Below, in pieces: positions 1 through 7,614 of a stretch of DNA of 64,000 nucleotides. The stretch spans positions 62,001 to 126,000 of the forward strand of contig CAWKNC010000002.1 in assembly GCA_963851045.1 (NCBI GenBank). The letters run 5' to 3'. Both the position numbers and the translations under genes were made by a program. This DNA comes from WHSW01 sp963851045. GTDB lineage: Bacteria; Actinomycetota; Thermoleophilia; Solirubrobacterales; 70-9. How positions within the stretch are numbered: position 1 is the stretch's first letter; each line of letters begins with the position of its first letter. The notes below the pieces were generated by a model that was given only the letters and a program-made list of their open reading frames with translations, had not been told where the DNA came from and ran no database searches.

Positions 1-2
1 CG

Positions 3-1109
3 ATCCGTGACCGGGTGACCAGCGAGACGCGGCGCGGGCGGCTGGGCGGTTGCTCAGCGGTGAGCCATCCCGCGCGCTTTTCCGGCGCCGGGATGCTCTC
101 GGTGATGACCGTGGATCTCGATCGCGGTCTGCCCGCCGTTGACGTTGACTCGGTCCTCACCGACGGCGACATCGTCTACGGATCGACCGGCGCGCTGTAC
201 GTCAGCACGCAGCGCTGGCTCGACCCCGAGCGCTCCGAGGCTCCCCGCACGAACGTGGTCACCGAGATCCACCGCTTCGACACGTCGGACCCCGATGAGA
301 CCTCATACACCGCCAGCGGTGCGGTCGGCGGGTACATGCTCAGCCAGTGGTCGATGTCAGAGCACGAAGGGATCCTGCGCGTTGCCAGCACGACCTCCCC
401 GCCCTTCGACCCGAGTGGGCAGCAGAGCGATGAGAGCGAGAGCTACGTCACCGCGCTCGCCACCACGGGCGAGAAGCTGACGCGCGTCGGTCGCGTCGGT
501 GGTCTCGGGCGCTCCGAGCAGATCTACGCCGTTCGGTTCATGGGCGATGTCGGCTACGTCGTCACGTTCCGCCAGGTCGATCCGCTCTACACCCTCGACC
601 TCTCCGACCCGACGGAGCCACGCGTCGTGGGCGAGCTCAAGATCCCGGGCTACTCGGCCTACCTGCATCCGGTTGGTGAGGGCCTGCTGCTGGGTGTCGG
701 CCAGGACGCCGACTCCACAGGGCGGACCGAGGGATTGCAGGCGTCGCTGTTCGATGTCAGCGATCCGGCCAACCCGATCCGTATCGACAGCGAGGGCTTC
801 GGCTCCTATGCGACGTCGGAGGTCGAGTACGACCATCACGCGTTCTCGTGGTTTGCCGACCACGGGCTCGCCGTTCTGCCGGTCGACTCGTACTACCCGA
901 GCGAGTTCTACGGGGCGGCTGGGTTGAGGATCACCCCGGGCTCCGACGACCCGCTCGGGCGCGTCGCGAAGGTTTCGCAAGGGAGCTCCTACGAGGACGC
1001 GATCCGGCGCGCGGTGGAGCTCGGCGGGCGCATCTACACAATCGCCGCCACTGGCATCGCCGCTCGCGACCCGGCCACGCTGGCCGAGCTCGCTTCACTC
1101 AACTACTGA
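3..1109 (+). CDS. Beta-propeller domain protein, C-terminal part (5' end outside window)
   Basis: The frame is open to the left edge, so this is the C-terminal part of a longer protein; the GTG at 15 is unlikely to be the true start. About 369 codons are visible. The sequence resembles the secreted or lipid-anchored proteins with a C-terminal beta-propeller domain found in archaea and actinobacteria: repeated blades with phrases such as TVDLDRGLPAVDVDSVL, LYTLDLSDPTEPRVVGELK and SLFDVSDPANPIRIDSE, which recur with similar Asp-Pro turns. No catalytic residues can be assigned and the exact role is unknown. The gene converges on dinB, with a long hairpin between them. Family call is by motif recognition, fairly confident. 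Confidence 0.75.
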   Translation: MRDRVTSETRRGRLGGCSAVSHPARFSGAGMLSVMTVDLDRGLPAVDVDSVLTDGDIVYGSTGALYVSTQRWLDPERSEAPRTNVVTEIHRFDTSDPDETSYTASGAVGGYMLSQWSMSEHEGILRVASTTSPPFDPSGQQSDESESYVTALATTGEKLTRVGRVGGLGRSEQIYAVRFMGDVGYVVTFRQVDPLYTLDLSDPTEPRVVGELKIPGYSAYLHPVGEGLLLGVGQDADSTGRTEGLQASLFDVSDPANPIRIDSEGFGSYATSEVEYDHHAFSWFADHGLAVLPVDSYYPSEFYGAAGLRITPGSDDPLGRVAKVSQGSSYEDAIRRAVELGGRIYTIAATGIAARDPATLAELASLNY

Positions 1110-1124
1110 GCCGCCCCCAACGGG

Positions 1125-1174
1125 GCCGAACGTCCCGCGTTGTACCGCCCAGGGGGGTATTTGGGACGTTCGGC
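1125..1174. terminator. Long-loop hairpin between convergent genes (copy A)
   Basis: A perfect 12-bp inverted repeat, GCCGAACGTCCC (1125-1136) and GGGACGTTCGGC (1163-1174), encloses a 26-nt G/C-run loop. It lies between the ends of the beta-propeller gene and dinB and could terminate both strands. There is no U-tract; a run of GGCGGCGGGG units follows (1171-1200). The loop resembles that of the hairpin at 5091-5139. Confidence 0.6.
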
Positions 1175-1200
1175 GGCGGGGCGGCGGCGGGGCGGCGGGG

Positions 1201-2379
1201 CTATTGGAAGGGGGAGCGGGCCTCGCGGCCGAGCTGGGGCGTGCGTGCGATGACGGCGTTGCCAAAGCGTTCGCGCAGCTCGTCGATGGCCGTGTCGAGG
1301 CGCTCGGCGCGGCGCTGAGCCCAGAGCTCGAGTTGCTCGCCCGTGCCGGCGGGTTCGATGTTGGTGACGGCGACGCCGATCAGCGTGAGGCCGCGACGGC
1401 TGATCACGGGTTGGGCGTCCGCCAGCAGCGAGCGAGCTGCGAGCAGGATCGTCTCGTGCGCCGAGGTGGCCCGCCGCAGGGTCTGCGAGCGGGTGGCCCG
1501 CTTGAAGTCGCCGAAGCGAAGTCGCAGGACCACGGTCCGGCCGATCCGTCGGCCCTTGCGCATCCGCCGGCTGACGCGGTCGACGACCTCAGCGAGGATC
1601 ACTTCGGGGTCGGTCTTCGGTCCCCCGGGAAACGCCGTTTGCGAACCGATCGAGCGCCGGCTGCGGTTGGTGCGCACGCGTCGCGCGTCGCGACAGTTCG
1701 CGACGGCGTTGAGGTGGTGGGCCGCGTGATTGCCCACGGCCGTCGCGAGCGCCGACACGGGCATGACCGCAATCTCGTCGACGGTCCGCACGCCGAGATC
1801 GTGCAGCGCCCGCGCCGTCGCGGGCCCGACACCCCAGAGGCTCTCGACGGGGAGCGGACCGATGAAGTCACGTTCGCCGTCGGGCGAGACGACGAGCACG
1901 CCGTCGGGCTTGGCCGCCCGGCTCGCCATCTTCGCCAGCGTCTTCGTGCGCGCGACGCCGACCGTGACCGCGAGGCCCACCTCCTCGCGTGCCTCGCCGC
2001 GCAGGCGGTCCGCGATCTCGGGCGGGGCGCCCAGGACTCCCTCCAGTCCGGTTACGTCGAGAAACGCCTCCTCCATCGACAGCCCCTCAACCACCGGGGC
2101 GAAACGGCGAAAGACGTCGAAGAGGGCGCGGCTGGCCTCCACGTAGGCGTCGAATCGCGGTGAGACAGCGATGAGCCCGGGGCACAGCCGGCGTGCCCGG
2201 CGACCGTTCATGCCGCCGTGGATCCCATGCCGGCGAGCCTCGTAGCTCGCGGCCATCACGACCCCCTTGCCGACGACTAGCGGACGGTCGCGAAGCGAAG
2301 GGTCGTCGCGCTGTTCGACCGAGGCGAAGAAGGCGTCGGCGTCCGCATGGAGGATCGAGCGATGCCTCGTGTCGGACAC
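1201..2379 (-). CDS. dinB: DNA polymerase IV (Y-family translesion polymerase)
   Basis: Y-family polymerase of about 392 residues for translesion DNA synthesis. It opens with the catalytic palm motif RSILHADADAFFASVEQ, giving the first metal-binding Asp. SMEEAFLDVTG (around residue 100) supplies the second acidic pair. VGVARTKTLAKMAS and the helix-hairpin-helix region LWGVGPATARALHDLG follow, then a little-finger domain. I chose the GTG at 2379 because the family normally begins at this motif; the open frame upstream lacks homology. An SOS box overlaps this start codon. The dacB-like gene lies 31 bp upstream on the same strand. LexA control is therefore likely. Confidence 0.93.
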   Translation of the reverse strand: MSDTRHRSILHADADAFFASVEQRDDPSLRDRPLVVGKGVVMAASYEARRHGIHGGMNGRRARRLCPGLIAVSPRFDAYVEASRALFDVFRRFAPVVEGLSMEEAFLDVTGLEGVLGAPPEIADRLRGEAREEVGLAVTVGVARTKTLAKMASRAAKPDGVLVVSPDGERDFIGPLPVESLWGVGPATARALHDLGVRTVDEIAVMPVSALATAVGNHAAHHLNAVANCRDARRVRTNRSRRSIGSQTAFPGGPKTDPEVILAEVVDRVSRRMRKGRRIGRTVVLRLRFGDFKRATRSQTLRRATSAHETILLAARSLLADAQPVISRRGLTLIGVAVTNIEPAGTGEQLELWAQRRAERLDTAIDELRERFGNAVIARTPQLGREARSPFQ

Positions 2380-2392
2380 GAACGTATGTTCG
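2379..2392 (-). promoter_or_regulatory. LexA SOS box at the dinB start
   Basis: CGAACGTATGTTCG matches the Gram-positive and actinobacterial LexA consensus CGAAC-N4-GTTCG with both half-sites perfect. It overlaps the first base of the proposed GTG start, so bound LexA would block either a promoter just upstream or a leaderless transcript. Confidence 0.8.
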
Positions 2393-2410
2393 CATACATG
2401 TCCAGGCCCG

Positions 2411-3712
2411 TCAGGGCTTGTAGCGCGCGATCGCCGCGGCGATCCGGTCCTGGGCATTGCGCGCGGCGTCGACGTTGACCGAGTTGTTGAGCACGGAGAA
2501 CGCGATCGTGTGGTTGCCCGCCTCGCAGTACCCCGAGAGGGCCGAGACACCGTCGAGGGTCCCGGTCTTGGCCACGCAGTTGCCCTCGGCCGCCGTGCCA
2601 CGCATGCGGTCGGCCACGGTGCCCTCCCGACCGGCAACCGGCAGCGACTCGCGGAAGGCGTCGGCGTCGGTCGCGTCGTTATAAACGCCCTTGAGCAGCT
2701 TCACGACCTCGCGAGGGGAGACCGAGTTGCGGCGCGAGAGGCCGGAGCCGTCGACCGCCTGAACGTCGGTTCCGGCCGAGCGCGCGAAGCGCTCGACCTC
2801 GGCGGCGCCCGCCAGCCGGGTGCCGCGCCCGCCGTCGTTGGCGCCGAGGCGCTTGAGGAGCATCTCGGCGAAGAAGTTGTTCGACGGCACGTTGGTCTCA
2901 TCGATCAGCTCGGAGACCGGCGGCGACGCAACCGTCGCGAGCGGATCGTCGTTGAGAGCCGAGTCGGAAAGGTTCGTGTGGCCGACTCGCCCGTCGACCT
3001 TGATGCCTCGCTTCCTCAGGGCGTTCTTGAGCGCCACGGCCGCATTCAGCTCGGGGGCGCTCGCGTAGCTGCCGTCGTCGTCGTAGCCGTCATTGAACGA
3101 GAGGCCGGAGAGGGGGCTGAGGTATGGCCCGGCCGCGCGCTTGCGGTCAAAGATCGAATCGTCGGCGAGAATCCGGCCCTCGATCCGCTTGATGCCCCTC
3201 GCCTTGACCGCCGTGGCCAGCGCGGCAACCCGGGTCACCGGTTGGTTTGCAGCACGCGCGAACTTCCTCGTGCCGAAGGCCGGATCGCCGTCGCCGACGA
3301 TCACCAGATCCCCGTCGACCACGGAGCGGCCCGCGCCTCTCAGCTTGCCCTTCACGTAGGCGCGCGTCTCCAGCTTGCCCTTCGGCCCGAGCGCGTCGAG
3401 AAACGCGGCCGTGGTGAACAGCTTCTGGTTCGAGGCGGGAACGCGGCGCTCGTTGGCCTGATCGCCGAACAGCGAGCCGCTGCGCTGGGCGTCGAGGTCG
3501 AGGACAAAGGCGCCGCTGGCACCGCCCGCGGCGTTCATCGCATTGGCGAGCTTTGCGCGGAGCCCCGACCGTGACAGTGCCCGCTCGGACGCCAGCTCGG
3601 TACCCGGACGTGCGGTAGGGGTCTTGCCGCCGTCGTTTGGACTGGCGACGGCGCTGAGGGGGGCCGCCAAGAGGAGGGCGGTGAAGATGCTCAGGATCCC
3701 GCGAAAGAGCAA
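2411..3712 (-). CDS. dacB: D-alanyl-D-alanine carboxypeptidase/endopeptidase, DacB (PBP4, peptidase S13) family
   Basis: Penicillin-binding enzyme acting on peptidoglycan peptides outside the membrane. All three active-site motifs are present: SxxK as ASNQKL, SxN as PSNNFFAEM and KTG as VAKTGTLDG. An N-terminal hydrophobic stretch (ILSIFTALLLAAPLSAVA) is a signal peptide. The start is uncertain: I used the in-frame TTG at 3712 because there is no in-frame ATG or GTG between the patatin gene and the signal peptide, and no clear ribosome-binding site. The much longer frame running to 4939 is antisense to the patatin gene and is not coding. The length of about 433 residues suits the family. It is divergent from the patatin gene (66 bp) and 31 bp upstream of dinB. 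Confidence 0.88.
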   Translation of the reverse strand: MLFRGILSIFTALLLAAPLSAVASPNDGGKTPTARPGTELASERALSRSGLRAKLANAMNAAGGASGAFVLDLDAQRSGSLFGDQANERRVPASNQKLFTTAAFLDALGPKGKLETRAYVKGKLRGAGRSVVDGDLVIVGDGDPAFGTRKFARAANQPVTRVAALATAVKARGIKRIEGRILADDSIFDRKRAAGPYLSPLSGLSFNDGYDDDGSYASAPELNAAVALKNALRKRGIKVDGRVGHTNLSDSALNDDPLATVASPPVSELIDETNVPSNNFFAEMLLKRLGANDGGRGTRLAGAAEVERFARSAGTDVQAVDGSGLSRRNSVSPREVVKLLKGVYNDATDADAFRESLPVAGREGTVADRMRGTAAEGNCVAKTGTLDGVSALSGYCEAGNHTIAFSVLNNSVNVDAARNAQDRIAAAIARYKP

Positions 3713-3778
3713 GGCGAAAGAGGCTAGAGGACGCAGGTAGCGGCTACAGCTGGCGCAATTGGAATAATCCTCATACCT

Positions 3779-5074
3779 ATGGGCAAGGTCGTCGACTTTG
3801 AGAAGGCCCCGACCGAGCCGCAGGCGGCGAAGCGGGGGCGTGCGCGCAAGCGCCCGTCGAAGACCGCATTGGTGCTTGGCGGCGGCGGATTCACGGGCGG
3901 CGTCTATGAGATCGGCGCGCTGCGCGCCATCGATTTGCTGGCGACGGACCGCACGGTCAACGAGTTCGACATCTACGTCGGCACGAGCGCCGGCGCATTC
4001 GTCTCGAGCCTCCTCGCCAACGGCGTGACGCCCGAGGAGATGATGCGGGTCCTCAACGACAAGCTGCCGTCGCCGATTCGCGACATCGACCTCGGCACGC
4101 TGCTGCGCCCCAACTACCGCGGCTTCATCAACCGCGGGCTGACCTTCCCTTTCAAGCTCGCCGGTCTCCTGCGCGAGCTCGCCGGTCAGATCGGCGAGGT
4201 TTCGGCGGTCGACCTCGCCACCGGCCTGGCCGCGGCTCTGCCGAACGGCCTCTACTCCGGCCGCGGGATCGAGCGCTACGTCGACGAGGTCCTCTCCGAC
4301 CCCGATCGCACCAACGACTTCCGCCTGCTCGAGCGCGAGCTCTATCTGATCGCCACCGACCTCGACACGACCGAGCGCGTGATCCTCGGCGAGGGCGAGT
4401 ACGCGGAGGTGCCGATCTCGAGCGCCGTCGCCGCCTCGGGCGCGCTGCCTGGGATCTACGAGCCGGTGGCGCTTGGCGGGCGCGAGTTCATCGACGGCGG
4501 CATCCTCTCGACCACCAACGTCGACGTCGCGATCGAGCGCGGGGCGAAGTTCGTGGTTGTCATCAACCCGCTCGTCCCCTACGTCAACGACTTCCAAAAG
4601 AACATCCCGACCGTCACCGGCGAGCGCGTGCGCCGCGTCTCCGACATGGGGATCGGAGCGATCCTCAACCAGACCTTCCGCCTGCTCTCCCACGATCGTC
4701 TCCACCGCGCGGTCGAGATCTGGGAGGAGCGTTATCCGGGCGTCGACATCATCCTGATCGAGCCCGAGCTCGACGACGAGACGATGTTCGGCACCTCGAT
4801 CCTCGACTACCGCGCGCGGCTTCAGATCGCCAAGCACGGCTTCGAGTCGGTCACGCTGAAGCTCGCGCGAGATTACGATCGCTACACCGAGATCGCCGGT
4901 CGCCATGGGATCGAGATCTCCCCCCGTCGCGTGCGCCACGTGCTCGACCAGGTCGAGCGCGAGCGCGACAAGATGTCGGCCTGGCGCCGGATGCTCGAGC
5001 TGACCAACACCGCGCTGCTGCGCAACACGCCCGCATCGGTCGACGAGGACGAGTCGGCGGCCGAGGGCGCGTAG
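3779..5074 (+). CDS. Patatin-like phospholipase family protein
   Basis: Predicted cytoplasmic or peripheral acyl hydrolase with the Ser-Asp dyad of the patatin family. The oxyanion loop GGGGFTG is near residue 33, the nucleophile elbow GTSAG (GxSxG) near residue 69, and the catalytic Asp lies in FIDGGIL near residue 240. The 431-residue length is typical of actinobacterial stand-alone patatins. The C-terminal tail is charged and helical. The start ATG has no Shine-Dalgarno; a TAATCC element 8 nt upstream could support a leaderless transcript, but this is weak. The substrate is unknown. It converges on the acyl-CoA ligase gene, which may use fatty acids released by such lipases (inference). 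Confidence 0.9.
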   Translation: MGKVVDFEKAPTEPQAAKRGRARKRPSKTALVLGGGGFTGGVYEIGALRAIDLLATDRTVNEFDIYVGTSAGAFVSSLLANGVTPEEMMRVLNDKLPSPIRDIDLGTLLRPNYRGFINRGLTFPFKLAGLLRELAGQIGEVSAVDLATGLAAALPNGLYSGRGIERYVDEVLSDPDRTNDFRLLERELYLIATDLDTTERVILGEGEYAEVPISSAVAASGALPGIYEPVALGGREFIDGGILSTTNVDVAIERGAKFVVVINPLVPYVNDFQKNIPTVTGERVRRVSDMGIGAILNQTFRLLSHDRLHRAVEIWEERYPGVDIILIEPELDDETMFGTSILDYRARLQIAKHGFESVTLKLARDYDRYTEIAGRHGIEISPRRVRHVLDQVERERDKMSAWRRMLELTNTALLRNTPASVDEDESAAEGA

Positions 5075-5090
5075 GCGCCCCGCATTCGCA

Positions 5091-5139
5091 GTCGAGTGAC
5101 GGGTTAACCCCCGTATGGGTGGCTAAGACGTCACTCGAC
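5091..5139. terminator. Long-loop hairpin between convergent genes (copy B)
   Basis: A perfect 11-bp inverted repeat, GTCGAGTGACG (5091-5101) and CGTCACTCGAC (5129-5139), encloses a 27-nt loop containing runs of C and G. It lies between the convergent patatin and acyl-CoA ligase genes. The arms are unrelated to those at 1125-1174, but the loop (TAACCCCCGTATGGGTGG) resembles the reverse complement of that loop (TACCCCCCTGGGCGGTA). Confidence 0.6.
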
Positions 5140-5175
5140 GGCGGAAGGGCAGCGCGCCAACGTTAAGCACTGTTA

Positions 5176-5205
5176 AGGGGTCTGACCCCTCGGGGTCTGA
5201 CCCCT
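5176..5205. repeat. Tandem palindrome AGGGGTCTGACCCCT at the end of the ligase gene
   Basis: Two near-identical 15-base units occur in tandem: AGGGGTCTGACCCCT at 5176-5190 and the same with C for the first A at 5191-5205. Each is a near-palindrome. The second unit overlaps the stop codon of the acyl-CoA ligase on the minus strand. It could act as a terminator or as a REP-like element. Confidence 0.7.
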
Positions 5206-7022
5206 CAGGCCGGGCCGCCGTAGAGGGCGTCGACCTGCGCCGCGTACTTGTCGGCCACGATGTTGCGCTTGACCTTCATCGTCGGCGTCAGCTCGCCGCC
5301 CTCCTGCGAGAGGTCGTGGGGGAGGATCTCGATCTTCTTGACCTGCTCGACGCGAGCGAACTTCTGGTTGATCTTCTCAACGTGGGTCTCGATCGAGTCG
5401 CGAATGTCCTTGTTCTGAGCAAGCGCCTCGGGTGAGCCGTCGAGACCGCGGTCGCGCGCATAGGTGGCCGATTCCTCCGGATCCAGCGTCACCAGCGCGA
5501 TCAGGTAGGGACGCCGGTCGCCGATGACCACGCACTGCGAGACCAGCGGGTGTTGCTTGATCTCGGCCTCGAGGTTCGCCGGCGTGATGTTCTTGCCGCC
5601 CGCGGTGATGATGATGTCCTTCTTGCGACCGGTGATCGAGACGTAGCCATCCGAGTCGATCTCGCCGAGGTCACCGGTGTGAAGCCAGCCGTCGACCAGG
5701 GTCTCGGCCGTCGCCTCAGGGTTCTTGTAGTAGCCCTGGAAGATGTTCGGGCCCTTGACGAGGATCTCGCCGTCCTCAGCGATGCGAACCTCGCAGCCCG
5801 GAAACGGCCGGCCGACCGTGCCGACCTTGAACGCGTCCGGCGTCGAGATCGTGGAGGCGGTGGAGGTCTCGGTCATGCCCCAGCCCTCGAGCACGAGCAC
5901 GCCGGCGGCGTCGAAGAACGAGAGGATTTCCGGATTGATCGGCGCAGCGCCCGTCACCGCCGTCCGCAGGCGGCCACCGAACAGTCCGCGAATCTTCGAC
6001 AGGACCTGCTTGTCGGCGAGCTTGTACTCGGCCGCGAGGATCGGATTCGGGCGCTTGCCCGCGCGCTCGAGGGCGCGAACCTTGCGCCCGACCTCGATTG
6101 CGCGCTCAAAAACGGTCTTCTTGAGGCCGCCCTCCTTCTCGATCGCGGAGGTCGCAGCGGTGTAGATCTTCTCGAAGATCCTCGGCACCGAGGGGAAGTA
6201 GGTGGGCCTGACCTCGGCGAGGTTCGGCACGATCTTCAGCGGATCTCGCTCCCAGTAGGCGATCGACGCGCCGAGGTCGAAGCTGCCGAGCTGGATCAGC
6301 AGCGCGAAGGAGTGCGCCAGCGGCAGGAACAGGTAGGTGATGTCCTCGGCGTCGACGACGCTAACCGAGTGCACCATGTCCAGCATCGAGCGGTAGTTGC
6401 CGTGTGAGATCACGCAGCCCTTTGGCGGGCCCGTGGTCCCCGAGGTGTAGATGAACGTGCAGATGTCGTCGGGCGTCACCGAGGAGTAGCGCTCCTCCCA
6501 GGCTGCGGTGTCGCATGCCGCGCCGCGAGCGGCGAGCGCGTCGAAGGAGATCGCGTCGTCCGATTCGCCCGTCATCCGGATGACGTGCTCGAGCTTGGGG
6601 CAGCGGTCGCGGACGCGGCGGACCTTGTCGAGCTGTTCGTCGTCCTCGACGATCACGGCGACCGCGTCGGAGTTTTCGAGCACGTACTGACACTCGTCGG
6701 GCGAGTTGGTCTGGTAGATCGGGACGACGGTGGCGCCGGCCGAGAGGGCGGCAAAGTCGAAGTAGGTCCACTCGGGGCGCGTGTTCGAGAGCAGCGCGAC
6801 TTTGTCGCCCTTCTCGATCCCCAGGTCCATCAACCCGAGCGACAGGTTGCGGATGATCTCGCCAACCTCGTCATAGGTCTTCGAGATCCATTCCGAGCCC
6901 TCCTTGTAGATGACCGCCTTGTTCGGACCGTGCTTGGCGACGGCGGCCGGCAAAAGGTCGGCGAGGGTCTTCGACCCGGTTGCCGCCTCGGGGGCCGGCG
7001 TACTGACGGTGGCCGTCTCCAT
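5205..7022 (-). CDS. Long-chain acyl-CoA synthetase (AMP-dependent ligase), FadD15-like
   Basis: ATP-dependent ligase that activates fatty acids to acyl-CoA through an acyl-adenylate. The AMP-binding signature YTSGTTGPPKG sits near residue 190, the adenine and acyl pocket motif GWGMTETS in the middle, and GWLHTGDLGEIDSDGY with GRKKDIIITAGGKNI marks the hinge and C-terminal domain. At 605 residues it has the length of the bacterial FadD15/AMP-dependent synthetase clade. The ATG at 7022 is preceded by GAGAGGAAACCG, a good ribosome-binding site. No signal peptide. The small IF2-N-like gene lies 127 bp upstream on the same strand with a GC hairpin between, so co-transcription is possible but not shown. 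Confidence 0.92.
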   Translation of the reverse strand: METATVSTPAPEAATGSKTLADLLPAAVAKHGPNKAVIYKEGSEWISKTYDEVGEIIRNLSLGLMDLGIEKGDKVALLSNTRPEWTYFDFAALSAGATVVPIYQTNSPDECQYVLENSDAVAVIVEDDEQLDKVRRVRDRCPKLEHVIRMTGESDDAISFDALAARGAACDTAAWEERYSSVTPDDICTFIYTSGTTGPPKGCVISHGNYRSMLDMVHSVSVVDAEDITYLFLPLAHSFALLIQLGSFDLGASIAYWERDPLKIVPNLAEVRPTYFPSVPRIFEKIYTAATSAIEKEGGLKKTVFERAIEVGRKVRALERAGKRPNPILAAEYKLADKQVLSKIRGLFGGRLRTAVTGAAPINPEILSFFDAAGVLVLEGWGMTETSTASTISTPDAFKVGTVGRPFPGCEVRIAEDGEILVKGPNIFQGYYKNPEATAETLVDGWLHTGDLGEIDSDGYVSITGRKKDIIITAGGKNITPANLEAEIKQHPLVSQCVVIGDRRPYLIALVTLDPEESATYARDRGLDGSPEALAQNKDIRDSIETHVEKINQKFARVEQVKKIEILPHDLSQEGGELTPTMKVKRNIVADKYAAQVDALYGGPA

Positions 7023-7114
7023 CGGTTTCCTCTCTCTCGCTGCGGGGTGGCCCAGCCGTGACCGGCCGGGCGGGGGTGGATCCCTCCGGGGCGAAAGCTA
7101 CCTAACCGGTTGTG

Positions 7115-7135
7115 CGCGCGCCCAGTTGGCGCGCG
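7115..7135 (-). terminator. GC hairpin between the IF2-N-like gene and the acyl-CoA ligase gene
   Basis: CGCGCGCC, 5-nt loop, GGCGCGCG: a perfect 8-bp stem just downstream of the small gene. There is no U-tract, so a factor-dependent terminator or a mere mRNA hairpin are both possible. Confidence 0.35.
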
Positions 7136-7149
7136 GTCCGCGACGGGTG

Positions 7150-7338
7150 CTAGGCGGCAGCCTGCGGGGCCTTTGCCGAGCTAGTGAACTGACGCAGGTT
7201 CGAGATAAAGAGCGTCTTGTCGATGCGGCCGTTGAAGATCGGAACGTTCATCTCCATGCACTTGGCGATGACCTCCCTCGTCTTCATCTGCGTCTCGTCT
7301 GCGAGCTCGCTGGGCGTCAGGTGATTGGCCACGTGCAT
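7150..7338 (-). CDS. Small stand-alone IF2-N/helix-turn-helix-like protein
   Basis: A 62-residue protein whose central part (HLTPSELADETQMKTREVI, then KCMEMNVPIFNGRIDKTLF) resembles the small helical N-terminal domain of translation initiation factor IF-2. That domain also looks like a MerR-type winged-helix DNA-binding fold. The start ATG at 7338 is chosen over upstream ATG/GTG codons because AAAGGAGAG lies 3-4 bases before it and it begins right at the domain. A sigma70-type promoter can be placed just upstream. No other domain is attached, so it is not IF-2. A role in nucleic-acid binding is likely; the target is unknown. Confidence 0.75.
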   Translation of the reverse strand: MHVANHLTPSELADETQMKTREVIAKCMEMNVPIFNGRIDKTLFISNLRQFTSSAKAPQAAA

Positions 7339-7369
7339 CTCTCCTTTTCCGCTTACAAGGGTTCGGCGA

Positions 7370-7397
7370 GTCTTATCGAGCCAGCCGGACATGTCAA
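7370..7397 (-). promoter_or_regulatory. Probable sigma70 promoter of the IF2-N-like gene
   Basis: On the minus strand TTGACA (7392-7397) is a perfect -35. TAAGAC (7370-7375) is a moderate -10 at 16-bp spacing. It sits about 32 bp from the start codon and just after a 9-bp palindrome. Confidence 0.5.
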
Positions 7398-7401
7398 CTA
7401 A

Positions 7402-7424
7402 TTTGGCCGCACGTTGCGGCCAAA
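7402..7424. promoter_or_regulatory. Palindrome next to the -35 of the IF2-N-like gene
   Basis: TTTGGCCGC, loop acgtt, GCGGCCAAA: a perfect 9-bp inverted repeat ending 4 bp from the -35 hexamer. Possible operator, or a hairpin terminator of unknown direction. Confidence 0.4.
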
Positions 7425-7436
7425 ATTGACGACCGT

Positions 7437-7572
7437 GAGATGCACCGCTTCGCGAGCGCACACCTCCCGCGAGATGCTCCGCTTCGCGTGATGCACACCT
7501 CCCGCGAGATGCTCCGCTTCGCGTCCGCTCTCGCGGGGTCGCGCTCTGTTGAGGGACGGCAGGACGTGGGCT
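7437..7572 (+). repeat. REP-like stem-loop repeat, copy A
   Basis: Two and a half tandem units of about 34-35 bp (from 7437, 7471 and 7506), each containing GAGATGCWCCGCTTCGCG. Only the last forms a full hairpin: CCCGCGAG, a 21-nt loop, CTCGCGGG. A conserved tail (GCGCTCTGTTGAGGGACGG and onward) runs to 7572. The 65-nt core 7508-7572 differs from copy B (57899-57963) at only about 5 positions; two of these are compensating arm changes. Copy A lies just upstream of a short gene, as does copy B. The stretch 7339-7614 holds no gene that I can support. Confidence 0.8.
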
Positions 7573-7584
7573 CGTTCGTCGGGG

Positions 7585-7613
7585 CTAGGCGCCTGCCCTC
7601 GACGGGCGCCTAG
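7585..7613 (+). other. Hairpin immediately before a start codon
   Basis: CTAGGCGCC (7585-7593) pairs perfectly with GGCGCCTAG (7605-7613), one base before the ATG at 7615. It would occupy the ribosome-binding region of the downstream gene, in which no Shine-Dalgarno is seen. It may limit translation or be the 3' boundary of the repeat. Confidence 0.5.
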
Positions 7614-7614
7614 C

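Noticed and set aside
3713..4939. Long minus-strand reading frame continuing upstream of dacB
   Set aside because: It is antisense to the clearly coding patatin gene, has low-complexity Asp/Val/Arg composition, and no homology before the signal peptide of DacB.
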